Positions 48,160-57,303 of a DNA stretch of 64,000 nt are shown one piece after another; positions within the stretch are counted from its first letter, which is position 1, and each line of letters opens with the position of its first letter. The notes beneath the pieces are model-generated. The model was not told the DNA's origin. It saw only the letters and a list, made by a program, of their open reading frames with translations, and did not search any database. A program made the translations under genes and the position numbers. Source of the stretch: Streptomyces sp. SID13031 (lineage in GTDB: Bacteria > Actinomycetota > Actinomycetes > Propionibacteriales > Kribbellaceae). The stretch spans positions 1 through 64,000 of the forward strand of contig NZ_JAAGLV010000026.1 in assembly GCF_010548305.1 (NCBI RefSeq), written 5' to 3'.

Positions 48160-48993
48160 TCAGCCTGCCTTGGCGGCCGGTTCGTACGTGGGGCAGGCCA
48201 GGTTGGAGTGGGCTGCCTGCGTCTTCGGCGCCTGGCAGAGCTTCAGTGCTGCCTCGGCGGTGGAGAGCGGCGCGAGATACACGACCCAGGCGTCGCTCTG
48301 CGGCTGGAGGGTGCTGTTCGCGATCCCCGGATACTGGCCGTCGAGCATCATCGCCCGGGCCGGGATGCCGGCCGCGATCAGTTTGCCGGCCAGCCCCTTG
48401 GCGAGCTGATCGGCATTCATCCCGGCATCGGTCGAGTACGTGTCGACCACCGAGATCCACTGGCCGCGCCGGAAGACGGGTGAGGCCGGGCCGGTGTTCG
48501 GCGTTGCCGACGTCCGGCCGGCGGTGGTCTGGGGCGCGACGGGCGGCTTGCGATCGGCCTTGACCGTGTTGACCGCGGCGGGCGCGGGATTGGCGCCGGC
48601 ATCGGTCGTGGGCGGGGCCGTGGTCTGCGGGGCCAGGACAGGCGGCGGGTTGCCGCCGGCCTGCGGCGCCGGCGAGCTGCCGTTCGTGAGGATGTACGCA
48701 AAGGTCGCCACGATCGCGGCGCCGGCGACGATCACGGCGACGACCGCAGTGCGGGATCTGACCGCCTTCTGCCGGGGGGCGGCGCGCTTGCCTGCAGCCA
48801 GCCGTTCGGCGCTGTCCAGCTCGCGCTCGAACTGGGAGGCGGCGATGTCTTTGGTCGGAACAGCGCGCCCGGCCCGGGCTGTCACCCGGCTGTCGCCGCC
48901 ATGGTTCAGCGCCCGCGCGTTGGCGCGGTTCGCCGGCCGGCCGGCCGAGCGTTTTGCCCGGGTCGGTCCTTTCCGGTCATCCACGTGTGTCAC
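48160..48993 (-). CDS. Membrane-anchored protein with Pro/Thr linker and SPOR-like C-terminus
   Basis: 277 residues from GTG 48993. A basic, Ala-rich cytosolic N-terminus (…KRSAGRPANRANARAL…), one membrane helix at about 80-105 (…VVAVIVAGAAIVATFAYIL…), a Pro/Thr/Ala-rich linker, and a C-terminal domain (…WISVVDTYSTDAGMNADQ…, …WVVYLAPLSTAEAAL…) whose alternating beta-alpha pattern resembles SPOR peptidoglycan-binding domains. It is probably a cell-wall-contacting protein; no partner is obvious. Confidence 0.65.
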   Translation of the reverse strand: MTHVDDRKGPTRAKRSAGRPANRANARALNHGGDSRVTARAGRAVPTKDIAASQFERELDSAERLAAGKRAAPRQKAVRSRTAVVAVIVAGAAIVATFAYILTNGSSPAPQAGGNPPPVLAPQTTAPPTTDAGANPAPAAVNTVKADRKPPVAPQTTAGRTSATPNTGPASPVFRRGQWISVVDTYSTDAGMNADQLAKGLAGKLIAAGIPARAMMLDGQYPGIANSTLQPQSDAWVVYLAPLSTAEAALKLCQAPKTQAAHSNLACPTYEPAAKAG

Positions 48994-49299
48994 GACAAAG
49001 GTCCTCCCCGGTTCCTCTGGCCGAATATTCGTGTCAGCTTAATCCGGCCGAGGCGAAAAGTGAGCCCAGTTCAGGTGGTGAGAATCTCTTTGTGGACAAG
49101 GTGAACGCGGGCTGCGACCGGGCCGCTGCGATCCGGTGACATTCAAACGCTTCATTGTCACGGTCAGCGCACGTGCCGCCACTGTCCGGGGGTGCAGCTG
49201 ATGGTGCCAATTACCCGGGATTGATTATCCCGGCGGCACTCCTTTACCCATCAGAATGGGGTAAACAAGAAATACCGAGTGGTATTTACCCGGGTCGAT
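48994..49299. other. AT-richer intergenic region downstream of the pepN operon
   Basis: 306 bp without gene; it holds the promoter of the SPOR-like gene and three consecutive hairpins described separately. Confidence 0.5.
49215..49286. repeat. Three consecutive hairpins
   Basis: CCGGGAT-TGATT-ATCCCGG (49215-49233), TTTACCC (49243-49249) with GGGTAAA (49259-49265), and AATACC-GAGT-GGTATT (49271-49286). They lie just past the end of the pepN operon in AT-rich sequence; tandem terminators or a small mobile relic. Confidence 0.6.
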
Positions 49300-49827
49300 T
49301 CAGGTGCCGGACGGGATGGCGCCTGGTTTCGGGGCCGGGCGGGTGTCCAGGCAGTCGTCGAGCCAGCTCTCCACGTCGACCTCGGCGTTCAGGATGTGAC
49401 TCACGTACGACGCCCGCTCGTGGCTGAGGACTTCCAGCTCCCAGACGCACGGCGCGACTCCGGTCGGAGCCGGGCGCAGGTCGTCCACGTCCATCCCGCT
49501 GAAGATGCTCAGCCGCGACTGGAAGTCCTTCGCCCAGCTCTGCACGACGAGGTAGATGGCGTCGTCAGCCAGATGCAGGATCACCACACCGAGCCCGACG
49601 GCGCCCATCGCGTCGTCGAACTCCAGCTGCCGGGCCGCTGCGGTCCGCGCCAGGGCCACCATCTGGTCGTCCCAGGAGCGACCGCGCGCAGTGATCACGT
49701 ACGGCTTTACCAGCCGTCCGGTGAACCGCCAGGGCATCAACGGCGTGATCGGCCGCGGCCGGTAGGCCTCGGCCAGGCCCGTGAGGGCCACGGCCGAGGC
49801 GCCGGCTAACGAGGGATCAGAACCCAT
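49300..49827 (-). CDS. Conserved protein of unknown function coupled to pepN
   Basis: 175 residues; its ATG overlaps the pepN stop (TGATG). The sequence is mixed alpha/beta with no signal or span (…AVGLGVVILHLADDAIYLVVQ…, …VWELEVLSHERASYVSHIL). No motif recognised. The strict coupling suggests co-expression with the aminopeptidase in the same pathway or complex. Confidence 0.75.
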   Translation of the reverse strand: MGSDPSLAGASAVALTGLAEAYRPRPITPLMPWRFTGRLVKPYVITARGRSWDDQMVALARTAAARQLEFDDAMGAVGLGVVILHLADDAIYLVVQSWAKDFQSRLSIFSGMDVDDLRPAPTGVAPCVWELEVLSHERASYVSHILNAEVDVESWLDDCLDTRPAPKPGAIPSGT

Positions 49828-52412
49828 CAGCCGACCGCGTCGCGCCGCTGGGCCTCCAGCGCACGGACCAGGTCGGCACGGGCCTCTCCGACGTACCGGA
49901 GGGTCGGTGCGTCGACTGCCTCGGCCTCGGCATCGAGCCAGCTGCTCAGCGCGTCCAGGGTGGACTGCTCGGGCAGGCCGCGTGGGGACAGGTAGACCAG
50001 CACGTTCTCGCCCATGGACGAGCCGAGCCGGGTGTAGACGTCCTTGGCGGCGGTCAGGTACTTGCCGACGTACGGCCGGAGCAGATCCTCCTGGCCCGGC
50101 TGCTGGAAGCCCAGGATGGTCCGGAACTGCGTCTCGTTCGGGGTGTCCCCGGACTCGACGGCGATCTGCCACGCGGCGGCCTTGGCCTCGGCGGTCGGCC
50201 GGGCGGCGCGGGCCTGCGCGGCCCGCTCCTGGCCGGTCATGGTGGTGTCGTGGGTCAGCTCGTCGTCGATGGCGTCGGCGTCGATCCGGCCGAGCCGGGC
50301 GAGCGCGACGATCAGCGTCCAGCGCAGGTCGGTGTCGACCACGAGCCCGGCCGGCAGGTCATTGCCGTCCAGCCAGCCGGCCAACCGGTCGGCGCCGGCG
50401 GCCGAGAAGACGCCACCGATGTAGGCCCGGGCGAAGGCAAGCTGGTGATCGCTGCCCGCCTCGGCATCGGTCAGCAGCTCAGCCAGTGCCACCTCGTACT
50501 GCGCGCGCAGCTCAGCCCTGTTCTCCGGCGCCGCGTAGCTGTTGATCGCCGACGTGGCCTGCCCGAGCAGCGACCGTACGCCGGTCAGGTCCGTCTCGGC
50601 GCGAATCCCCTTGAGCACGATCCCGGCGTACTGGCTGGCCGGCATCTCGGCGTCGCGGGTCATGTCCCAGGTGGCACCCCAGGCCAGCGCGCGGGCCAGC
50701 GAGTCCTTGAGCTGGTCGATCGACTCGACCAGCGTCAGCCGGGACCGCTCGTCCAGCCGGATCTTGGCGTAGGTCAGGTCGTCGTCGTTGAGCAGCACCA
50801 GATCGGGCTGGGTCGCGCCGATCAGCTCGGCGAGCTCGGTCCGTGGGCCGTCGATGTCGACCTCGAACCGCTCGGTACGGACCAGGCCCTCGTCGGTCAG
50901 CCGGTACAGCCCGACCGCGAGCCGGTGCGGCCGCAGCGTCGGGTGGTCGGCCACCGCGGTCTGCTCGATCGCGAAGGTCTGGAACACGCCGTCGGCGTCG
51001 ACGGTGAAGTCGGCACGCAGGGTGTTCACGCCCGCGGTCCGCAGCCAGCGCTCGGTCCAGTCGTCCAGGTCGCGCCCGGACGCCTTCTCCAGCGGCTTGA
51101 GCAGGTCGGCCAGCTCGGTGTTGCCGAACGCGTGGTCGGCGAAGTACTCCTTCAGCGCGGTGATGAAGGTGTCCTCACCGACGAAGGCGACCAGCTGGCG
51201 CAGCGTCGAGGCGCCCTTGGCGTAGGTGATGCCGTCGAAGTTCACCTCGACCGCGTGGAAGTCGACCATGTCGGCCGCGATCGGGTGCGTCGAGGGCAGC
51301 TGGTCCTGCCGGTAGGCCCAGTTCTTCCGGGCGTTGCAGAAGGTCGTCCAGGCGCCGGCGTACTTCGTCGTCGCGGTCGCCTGGGCCCAGTGGCTGGCCC
51401 ACTCGGCGAACGACTCGTTCAGCCACAGGTCGTCCCACCACGTCATCGTGACCAGGTCGCCGAACCACATGTGCGCGAGCTCGTGCAGCACGGTGTTCGC
51501 GCGGCTCTCCAGCTCGGCGTGGGTGGTCCGGCTGCGGTAGATGTACTCGTCGCGGATCGTCACGCAGCCCGCGTTCTCCATCGCGCCCATGTTGTACTCC
51601 GGCACGAACGCCTGGTCGTACTTGTGGAACGGGTACGGCGTACCGAAGGCGCGCTCGAACAGCTCGAAGCCCTGCTTGGTCACCTCGAACAGGTCCTCGA
51701 CGTCGAGCGCGTCGGCCAGCGACGGGCGGCACAGCAGCGACATCGGGTAGGTGCCGTTCGGGCCCTCGTAGGCGTCGGTGACGACGTGGTACGGACCGGC
51801 CACGACGGCGGTGATGTAGGTCGAGATCGGCTCGGTCGGCGCGAAGCTCCAGGTCGCCAGGTCCTCACCGTCGGCACCCTTACCGTGTCCTTTGTAGGGC
51901 GCCGGCTCGGGCGTCGGCGCGTTGGAGATGACGACCCAGCGGGCCGGCGCGCAGACGGTGAAGGTGAACGGCGCCTTCAGGTCGGGCTGCTCGAAGGTGG
52001 CGAACACCCGGCGCGCGTCCGGTACCTCGAACTGGGTGTAGAGGTAGGTCTCCTTGTCGGCCGGGTCGACCGAGCGGTGCAACCCTTCACCGGTGCGGGA
52101 GTAGATGCAGTCCGCGACCACGACGAGCTCGTTGCGCTCGGCCAGGCCATCCAGTTGCAGCCGCGCGCCGTCGTACACGCTGTCCGGTTCGAGGGGGCGG
52201 CCGTTCAGCGTCACCTCGCGCACGGTCGCCGCGATCAGGTCGGCGAAGGTGCTCGCGCCGGCCTCGGCGGTGAAGGTGAGGGTGGTCGTCGACGCGAAGG
52301 TCGCGGCGCCGCTCGCGGCAGTGGTCAGGTCGAGCTCGATCGCGTAGCTCACGTCACTGACCAGGCCGGCGCGGGTGCGCGCTTCGTCGCGCGTCAGGTT
52401 GGTTCCAGGCAT
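49827..52412 (-). CDS. pepN: Aminopeptidase N (M1 zinc metallopeptidase)
   Basis: 861 residues. Exopeptidase motif GAMENA and zinc motif HELAHMWFGD … NESFAEW near residue 310, with the usual N-terminal beta saddle and the C-terminal ERAP1-like helical domain. Cytoplasmic aminopeptidase for peptide turnover. TAGGAT 6 nt before the ATG and no ribosome site suggest a leaderless transcript. First gene of the operon with the protein of unknown function. Confidence 0.97.
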   Translation of the reverse strand: MPGTNLTRDEARTRAGLVSDVSYAIELDLTTAASGAATFASTTTLTFTAEAGASTFADLIAATVREVTLNGRPLEPDSVYDGARLQLDGLAERNELVVVADCIYSRTGEGLHRSVDPADKETYLYTQFEVPDARRVFATFEQPDLKAPFTFTVCAPARWVVISNAPTPEPAPYKGHGKGADGEDLATWSFAPTEPISTYITAVVAGPYHVVTDAYEGPNGTYPMSLLCRPSLADALDVEDLFEVTKQGFELFERAFGTPYPFHKYDQAFVPEYNMGAMENAGCVTIRDEYIYRSRTTHAELESRANTVLHELAHMWFGDLVTMTWWDDLWLNESFAEWASHWAQATATTKYAGAWTTFCNARKNWAYRQDQLPSTHPIAADMVDFHAVEVNFDGITYAKGASTLRQLVAFVGEDTFITALKEYFADHAFGNTELADLLKPLEKASGRDLDDWTERWLRTAGVNTLRADFTVDADGVFQTFAIEQTAVADHPTLRPHRLAVGLYRLTDEGLVRTERFEVDIDGPRTELAELIGATQPDLVLLNDDDLTYAKIRLDERSRLTLVESIDQLKDSLARALAWGATWDMTRDAEMPASQYAGIVLKGIRAETDLTGVRSLLGQATSAINSYAAPENRAELRAQYEVALAELLTDAEAGSDHQLAFARAYIGGVFSAAGADRLAGWLDGNDLPAGLVVDTDLRWTLIVALARLGRIDADAIDDELTHDTTMTGQERAAQARAARPTAEAKAAAWQIAVESGDTPNETQFRTILGFQQPGQEDLLRPYVGKYLTAAKDVYTRLGSSMGENVLVYLSPRGLPEQSTLDALSSWLDAEAEAVDAPTLRYVGEARADLVRALEAQRRDAVG

Positions 52413-52418
52413 GTCGGC

Positions 52419-52424
52419 ATCCTA
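52419..52424 (-). promoter_or_regulatory. Minus-10 box of probably leaderless pepN
   Basis: On the minus strand TAGGAT ends 6 nt before the ATG at 52412. Confidence 0.5.
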
Positions 52425-52631
52425 TGCACCTGGATGCTTCGATGGCCGAGGGATTCCCCCCGACTTGCACAACCTCCGCGAAAGCGTTGTCAGAGCTTGA
52501 TCCCGTGTTCTCCGAGGGTGACGGGTCGGTGCCCGATGGTGACCGTCCGCCAGGCGAGACGCCACGCGCTCCGAAGTACGGATTTGTCTCATCCCCCACC
52601 CCACCGCCCCGGTCAGGCTGGTTTCAGTTTG

Positions 52632-52637
52632 TACGAT
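52632..52637 (+). promoter_or_regulatory. Minus-10 box of probably leaderless DsbA-like gene
   Basis: TACGAT ends 7 nt before ATG 52645; no ribosome site. It faces the pepN promoter across about 200 bp that contain no other gene. Confidence 0.5.
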
Positions 52638-52644
52638 CGAAAAC

Positions 52645-53241
52645 ATGACCCCCACCGCTGATTTCTGGTTCGACCCGGCCTGCCCCTGGGCCTGGATGAC
52701 GTCTCGCTGGATGCTCGAGGTCGAGCAGGTCCGGGACGTACAGACCGCCTGGCACGTGATGAGCCTCGCGATCCTGAACGAGGACCGTGAAGAGCACAAC
52801 GCCAACTGGCACCGCAAACTCGGCATCGTCCGGATCCTGATCGCCGCCGAGCAGGCGCACGGCAGCGAGGTCCTGCTGCCGCTCTACACCGCACTCGGTC
52901 ATCGAATCCACGTCGAGGGTCGCGGCATCAACGGCGACGGCCTGCTCGAGGAGTCGCTGGCAGAAGCCGGCCTGCCGGCCTCGCTGCTGGAGGCCGCCGA
53001 CACCGACCGGTACGACGACGCGCTGCGCAAGTCGCACCTGGCCGGGATGGAACTGGTCGGCATGGAGGTCGGTACGCCGGTCATCGCCGTCGAGGGCACC
53101 GCCTTCTTCGGGCCGGTCGTCACCCCGGCGCCCAAGGGTGAGGCGGCCGGCAAGCTGTGGGACGGCGTCCGGCTGGTCGCCGCGACCGACGGCTTCTTCG
53201 AGCTGAAGCGGACCAGGGACCGGAGTCCCAGCTTCGATTGA
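52645..53241 (+). CDS. DsbA family protein, mycothiol-dependent nitroreductase (Rv2466c) type
   Basis: 198 residues. Thioredoxin fold with DPACPWAWMTSRWML at the start and the cis-Pro loop GTPVIAVEGTAFFGP. In Mycobacterium tuberculosis Rv2466c the motif is CPWC, whereas here the second Cys is Ala (CPWA), so the enzyme would act with one Cys through a mixed disulfide with mycothiol. The family reduces nitro compounds and protects against oxidative stress. Single gene, divergent from pepN. Confidence 0.9.
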   Translation: MTPTADFWFDPACPWAWMTSRWMLEVEQVRDVQTAWHVMSLAILNEDREEHNANWHRKLGIVRILIAAEQAHGSEVLLPLYTALGHRIHVEGRGINGDGLLEESLAEAGLPASLLEAADTDRYDDALRKSHLAGMELVGMEVGTPVIAVEGTAFFGPVVTPAPKGEAAGKLWDGVRLVAATDGFFELKRTRDRSPSFD

Positions 53242-53324
53242 TGGTTCGAACTCGCTGGCAAGGCTTGATCTTGGCGATCGGTCCGCGCGAAGGTTACTCA
53301 CCAAGTTAATCGCTCGACGGTGAG

Positions 53325-53330
53325 TAGGTT
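53325..53330 (+). promoter_or_regulatory. Minus-10 box of probably leaderless serine hydrolase gene
   Basis: TAGGTT ends 5 nt before ATG 53336. Confidence 0.4.
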
Positions 53331-53335
53331 GCCAA

Positions 53336-54460
53336 ATGAAGCTTCTGCGCAGTGGTCTGTCCGTGATGCTCGCCGGTTCAAGCGTGATCTGGCTGACGGC
53401 GTCGGTGAGTCCTTCGTGGGCGGCGACGTCGTCGGCAACTACGGCCGAGGCGGTCGTCGTCCCGCCCGGGGTGACGGCGGGCATCGCGGTGTTCGACCGG
53501 CAGACCGGGCAGTTCACCGACGTGCTCAACCCGGACCTGCAGTTCCGGTCGGCGTCGGTGGTGAAGCTGCTGCTGGTGCTCGACTTCCTTTGGAACCGCG
53601 GGCCGGCGTACGACATCCCGGCGGCCGACCGGGCCCGGCTGGAGGTCATGCTGCGCAGCAGTGACGACGATGCGGCGAGCTACTACTGGGACTCCCTCGG
53701 TGGCACGGCGATCATCAACCGGATGGTGGCGCGGCTCGGCCTGACCCACACGGCCGGCCCGCCGGCCACCCACCCTGGCTTCTGGGGCTACGCGGCCTTC
53801 ACTGCTGCCGACACCGTCCGGATCTACCGCTACCTGCTGGACCAGGCTCCGGCACCCGTACGGACCTTCGTGATGAGCAACCTGCACCAGCCGACGCGCT
53901 ACGGCACCGACGGCTTCGACCAGTACTTCGGGATCGCGTCGGTGTTCGACCCGGCGTTTGCGATCAAGCAGGGCTGGTCGGGCTTCCCGAACTCCACTGG
54001 GTTCGGCAAGGACAAGGACAAGCCCAAGGAAGCCGGCGTGGACCTCACCAGCGAGGCTCTGCACACCACCGGGACCGTGGGGTCGGGGGATCGGACCATC
54101 GTCGCGGTCTACACGCTGCACCCCGACGGGACGGGGTACGGGAAGGCCTACAACGACGTGACCCGGCTGACCCGGACGCTGAACGTGCCAGGCGCGGTGA
54201 AGACGCCAGGGAACTGGCTGACGACCACCGGGTCCGGAGTACGGGTCCGGACCGCGCCGAACACCTCCGGCGGCGTCCTGGGCACGCTGCCGTCAGGGGT
54301 CGACGTACTGGTGAGCTGCCAGAAGAAGGGGCAGCTGATCGACGCTCCGCCGCGCAGTAGCGAATGGTGGGCCTATCTCCCGAAGTACAACGGCTACGTC
54401 ACCAACGTGTACGTCGGCATGAGCGGCCCGAAGCTCCCCGGGGTCCCAGACTGTCCGTAG
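53336..54460 (+). CDS. Secreted serine hydrolase (beta-lactamase/penicillin-binding fold) with C-terminal SH3-like domain
   Basis: 374-residue precursor with a signal peptide of about 29 residues (…SPSWA-ATS). S74-V-V-K77 in FRSASVVKLLL is the SxxK motif; SSDDDAASYY replaces SDN; IKQGWSGFP carries the KxG motif. Residues about 290-370 form a bacterial SH3 domain (…GVRVRTAPNTSGGVLGTL…). It belongs to the class A beta-lactamase-like hydrolases, where many members are not antibiotic-inactivating; the SH3 suggests a wall location. Substrate unknown. Confidence 0.88.
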   Translation: MKLLRSGLSVMLAGSSVIWLTASVSPSWAATSSATTAEAVVVPPGVTAGIAVFDRQTGQFTDVLNPDLQFRSASVVKLLLVLDFLWNRGPAYDIPAADRARLEVMLRSSDDDAASYYWDSLGGTAIINRMVARLGLTHTAGPPATHPGFWGYAAFTAADTVRIYRYLLDQAPAPVRTFVMSNLHQPTRYGTDGFDQYFGIASVFDPAFAIKQGWSGFPNSTGFGKDKDKPKEAGVDLTSEALHTTGTVGSGDRTIVAVYTLHPDGTGYGKAYNDVTRLTRTLNVPGAVKTPGNWLTTTGSGVRVRTAPNTSGGVLGTLPSGVDVLVSCQKKGQLIDAPPRSSEWWAYLPKYNGYVTNVYVGMSGPKLPGVPDCP

Positions 54461-54480
54461 GACCTGTAAGACTTCTGGTC

Positions 54481-54954
54481 ATGCGAGTGCACATCGGCTC
54501 TGACCATGCCGGCTTCGACCTGAAGAACCACCTGGTCCAGCACCTCACGGGTGCCGGGCACGACGTCGTCGACCACGGCCCGGCCGTGTTCGACGCGATC
54601 GACGACTATCCGCCGTTCTGCCTGCGGGCGGCCGAGGGCACCGTCGGCGACGAGGGCAGCCTCGGCATCGTGATCGGCGGCTCGGGTAACGGCGAGCAGA
54701 TCGCCGCGAACAAGGTTAAGGGCGTCCGGGCCGCGCTGGCCTGGAGTACCGAGACCGCCGAGCTCGGCCGGCTGCACAACAACGCGAACGTCGTCAGCGT
54801 CGGCGCCCGGATGCACTCCGAGGCGGAGGCGACGGCGTTCGTGGAGATCTTCCTGGCGACCGCGTACTCCGGCGAGGAGCGGCACACCCGGCGGATCGAG
54901 ATGCTGTCCGCCTACGAGGAGACCGGCGTACTGCCGCCGCTGCCGTCGGCCTGA
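54481..54954 (+). CDS. rpiB: Ribose-5-phosphate isomerase B
   Basis: 157 residues. Typical motifs: HIGSDHAGFDLKNHLV (phosphate loop), GGSGNGEQIAANKVKGVRAALAW and HNNANVVSVGARM. Interconverts ribulose-5-P and ribose-5-P. In the GGSGNG motif Ser replaces the catalytic Cys seen in the Escherichia coli enzyme, as in mycobacterial RpiB. Confidence 0.95.
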   Translation: MRVHIGSDHAGFDLKNHLVQHLTGAGHDVVDHGPAVFDAIDDYPPFCLRAAEGTVGDEGSLGIVIGGSGNGEQIAANKVKGVRAALAWSTETAELGRLHNNANVVSVGARMHSEAEATAFVEIFLATAYSGEERHTRRIEMLSAYEETGVLPPLPSA

Positions 54955-55125
54955 GCTTCCGGTTCCTGTTGCTTCTGCGCCGTCCGCTTCCGCGCTGGCC
55001 GGTCGGGGGTGTGGGGCCTGGAGACATCCCGGGCCCGCATCGAACGGCCGGTGCCGACCACGGCCGGAGTGGGCGCACCGCTACGGCCCTTACCTGTACC
55101 TGACGTCAGACCCATAAGAGGAATC

Positions 55126-55965
55126 ATGCCCGAAGGCCACACCCTGCATCGGCTCGCGAACGACGTCTGGGACGACTTCGGTGGCCGGGTCGTCCGCGCG
55201 TCGAGTCCGCAGGGGCGATTCGTCGAGGGCGCCGGGCTGCTCGACGGGCACGTCCTGCGCGGGACCGAGGCGCACGGCAAGCACTTCCTCGCCGACTTCG
55301 AGGGCGCCGGCTGGCTGCACATCCACCTCGGGCTGATCGGCAAGGTCGACTTCGGCCGGATCGAGGCCGGCGACGCCGCGCCGCAACCCGTCGGTCAGGT
55401 CCGGCTCCGGCTGCAGAACGCATCGGCGTACGCCGATCTGCGTGGCGCGACCGTGTGCGAGGTACTGACCGACGGCGAGCGCGAGGCGCTGATCAAGCGA
55501 CTCGGCCCCGACCCGCTGCGCGACGACGCCGACCCCGAGCTGGCGTGGAAGCGGATCCACCGCAGCAAGCTGCCGATCGGGCAGCTGCTGATGGACCAGG
55601 AAGTGCTCAGTGGAGTCGGCAACGTGTACCGCGCGGAGGTGCTGTTCCGCGCCAGGCTGCACCCGAAGACGCCGGGCCACCTGGTCAAGAAGAAGGAATG
55701 GCAGGGGATGTGGACCGACCTGGTCGCGCTGATGAAGTACGGCGTCGAGACCGGCCGGATCGATACCGTCGCCGACGACCACACTCCCGAGGCGATGGGC
55801 CGCGACGCACGCCAGGACGACCACGGCGGTGAGGTCTACGTGTACCGCCGGCAGGGCCAGCACTGTCACGTCTGCGACTCGGTGATCCGGACCGAGCTCC
55901 TGGCCGGGCGCAACCTTTTCTGGTGCCCGAAGTGCCAGCGGACCGGGCTGACCCGGCGTGGCTGA
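55126..55965 (+). CDS. Fpg/Nei family DNA glycosylase
   Basis: 279 residues from ATG 55126 with AGAGG upstream. PEGHTLHRL at the N-terminus supplies the catalytic Pro-2 and Glu-3; the H2TH region is QEVLSGVGNVYRAEVLFRA; the C-terminal zinc finger is CHVCDSVI…FWCPKCQRT. The PEGHT start and length match the actinobacterial Nei-like group. Removes oxidised bases and cleaves the abasic site. Confidence 0.93.
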   Translation: MPEGHTLHRLANDVWDDFGGRVVRASSPQGRFVEGAGLLDGHVLRGTEAHGKHFLADFEGAGWLHIHLGLIGKVDFGRIEAGDAAPQPVGQVRLRLQNASAYADLRGATVCEVLTDGEREALIKRLGPDPLRDDADPELAWKRIHRSKLPIGQLLMDQEVLSGVGNVYRAEVLFRARLHPKTPGHLVKKKEWQGMWTDLVALMKYGVETGRIDTVADDHTPEAMGRDARQDDHGGEVYVYRRQGQHCHVCDSVIRTELLAGRNLFWCPKCQRTGLTRRG

Positions 55966-56056
55966 GCGATCAGCCGGTCTCGATCGTGAATCTCCTGCAA
56001 TCAAGTTGTGACAATTTGATGCGCGGACCGAGTAGTGCCGTTATCTTTCTCTCACC

Positions 56057-57244
56057 ATGAGTAGCGGCGGTGGCGGCAACGCTGTTGTGCGACGAGTCGG
56101 CAATCGAGCCGAGTCGTTGCTTCGACGCGCGCGCAGGTCACACCAGCTGGCCTTCGTCGGTCTGCTGGCGTTGACGGTCACGGTCAGTTCCGCCGCACTG
56201 GCGATGCCGTCCTTCATACCCACTACCGTCCTGGTCATACCTCTTCTGCTCGGTGGATTGCTGCTGCGCTTCCGGCCGCTGGTCCTGCTGACGCTGTTCG
56301 CGATGGTCACCGGCTCGTACGTCGTGTCCGAACGCGCGTCCGGGCTGCCGAAGACCGGGTTCGTGCTCGTTCTCGGGGTGGTCGCCTGGATCGTCCTGAC
56401 CGGCGCGAAGGTGCGCAGCCGGCTCGGCGTCCAGGGCAGTCGTGGCGAGACGATGCTGATGGAGCTGCGCGACACGCTGACGGCTCAGGGTGAGCTGCCC
56501 GTACTGCCGCCGGGCTGGCGGGCCGAGCAGGCGATCCGGTCGGCCGGTGGCGCATCGTTCTCCGGTGACTTCGTGGTGTCGACGACGCGCCCGGACGAGG
56601 TGCTCGAGATCGCGCTCGTCGACGTGTCCGGCAAGGGAATCGACGCCGGGACGCGGGCGCTGCTGCTGTCGGGTGCGTTCGGCGGGTTGCTCGGGGTGGT
56701 ACCGGTCGAGGAGTTCCTGCCGGCGGCGAATCACTACCTGCGTCGGCAGGACTGGAGCGATGACTTCGCCACCGTTGTGCACGTCGCCGTGGACATGCAT
56801 ACGGGCGAGTTCGAAGTACGGACCGCTGGGCATCCGCCGGCGATCCAGTTCGACGCGTGGTCGGGGCGGTGGCAGACGCGGGACGCCGACGGGCCGCTGC
56901 TCGGGCTGGTCGAGACGCCGGACTTCGTGGTGAATCGCGGTCAGCTGAAGATGGGGGACGCGCTGTTCCTCTACAGCGACGGCATGGTCGAGACACCACG
57001 GCGCGACATCGAGCGTGGGACGGATCGGCTCACCGGGCATGCCGAGCGGCTGGTCGCGACGGGCTTCAGAGGTGCCGCGCTCGAGCTGGTCGACGAGATC
57101 GGCGGACCGGGGGACGACTCGGCGATCGTGGTCATCCACCGGAAGACGAACCCGTCGGAGTCTCCGGACTGCGCCGTCGCGCGCCCAGGGTTCACCACGA
57201 AGATGCAACGCCGTAAGGCCGCAATGCTTCGCTACGCCCGCTGA
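56057..57244 (+). CDS. Membrane PP2C-like serine phosphatase (SpoIIE/RsbU domain)
   Basis: 395 residues. N-terminal 100 residues hold about three hydrophobic spans (…AFVGLLALTVTVSSAALAM…, …TGFVLVLGVVAWIVL), followed by a SpoIIE domain: DVSGKGIDAGTRALLLSGAF, RTAGHPPAIQF, FLYSDGMVETP and GGPGDDSAIVVI carry the metal-binding Asp residues. Such phosphatases dephosphorylate anti-sigma antagonists. No anti-sigma gene is adjacent. Single gene, then the Pro/Thr protein. Confidence 0.9.
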   Translation: MSSGGGGNAVVRRVGNRAESLLRRARRSHQLAFVGLLALTVTVSSAALAMPSFIPTTVLVIPLLLGGLLLRFRPLVLLTLFAMVTGSYVVSERASGLPKTGFVLVLGVVAWIVLTGAKVRSRLGVQGSRGETMLMELRDTLTAQGELPVLPPGWRAEQAIRSAGGASFSGDFVVSTTRPDEVLEIALVDVSGKGIDAGTRALLLSGAFGGLLGVVPVEEFLPAANHYLRRQDWSDDFATVVHVAVDMHTGEFEVRTAGHPPAIQFDAWSGRWQTRDADGPLLGLVETPDFVVNRGQLKMGDALFLYSDGMVETPRRDIERGTDRLTGHAERLVATGFRGAALELVDEIGGPGDDSAIVVIHRKTNPSESPDCAVARPGFTTKMQRRKAAMLRYAR

Positions 57245-57303
57245 CGGCGCGCATACTGCTGGAGAGAGGGAATCTTCGCTCTTCGCTCGAACGGGGCAGT
57301 GCC

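Noticed and set aside
50250..52661. 803-residue plus frame antisense to pepN
   Set aside because: Shadow of pepN, no ribosome site or domain.
53336..54460. Antibiotic-resistance beta-lactamase
   Set aside because: SxxK fold is present but the SDN and omega-loop motifs differ, and the SH3 tail suggests a wall hydrolase.
55101..55110. Palindrome CTGACGTCAG before the Nei gene
   Set aside because: Ten bases only; expected by chance several times in 64 kb.
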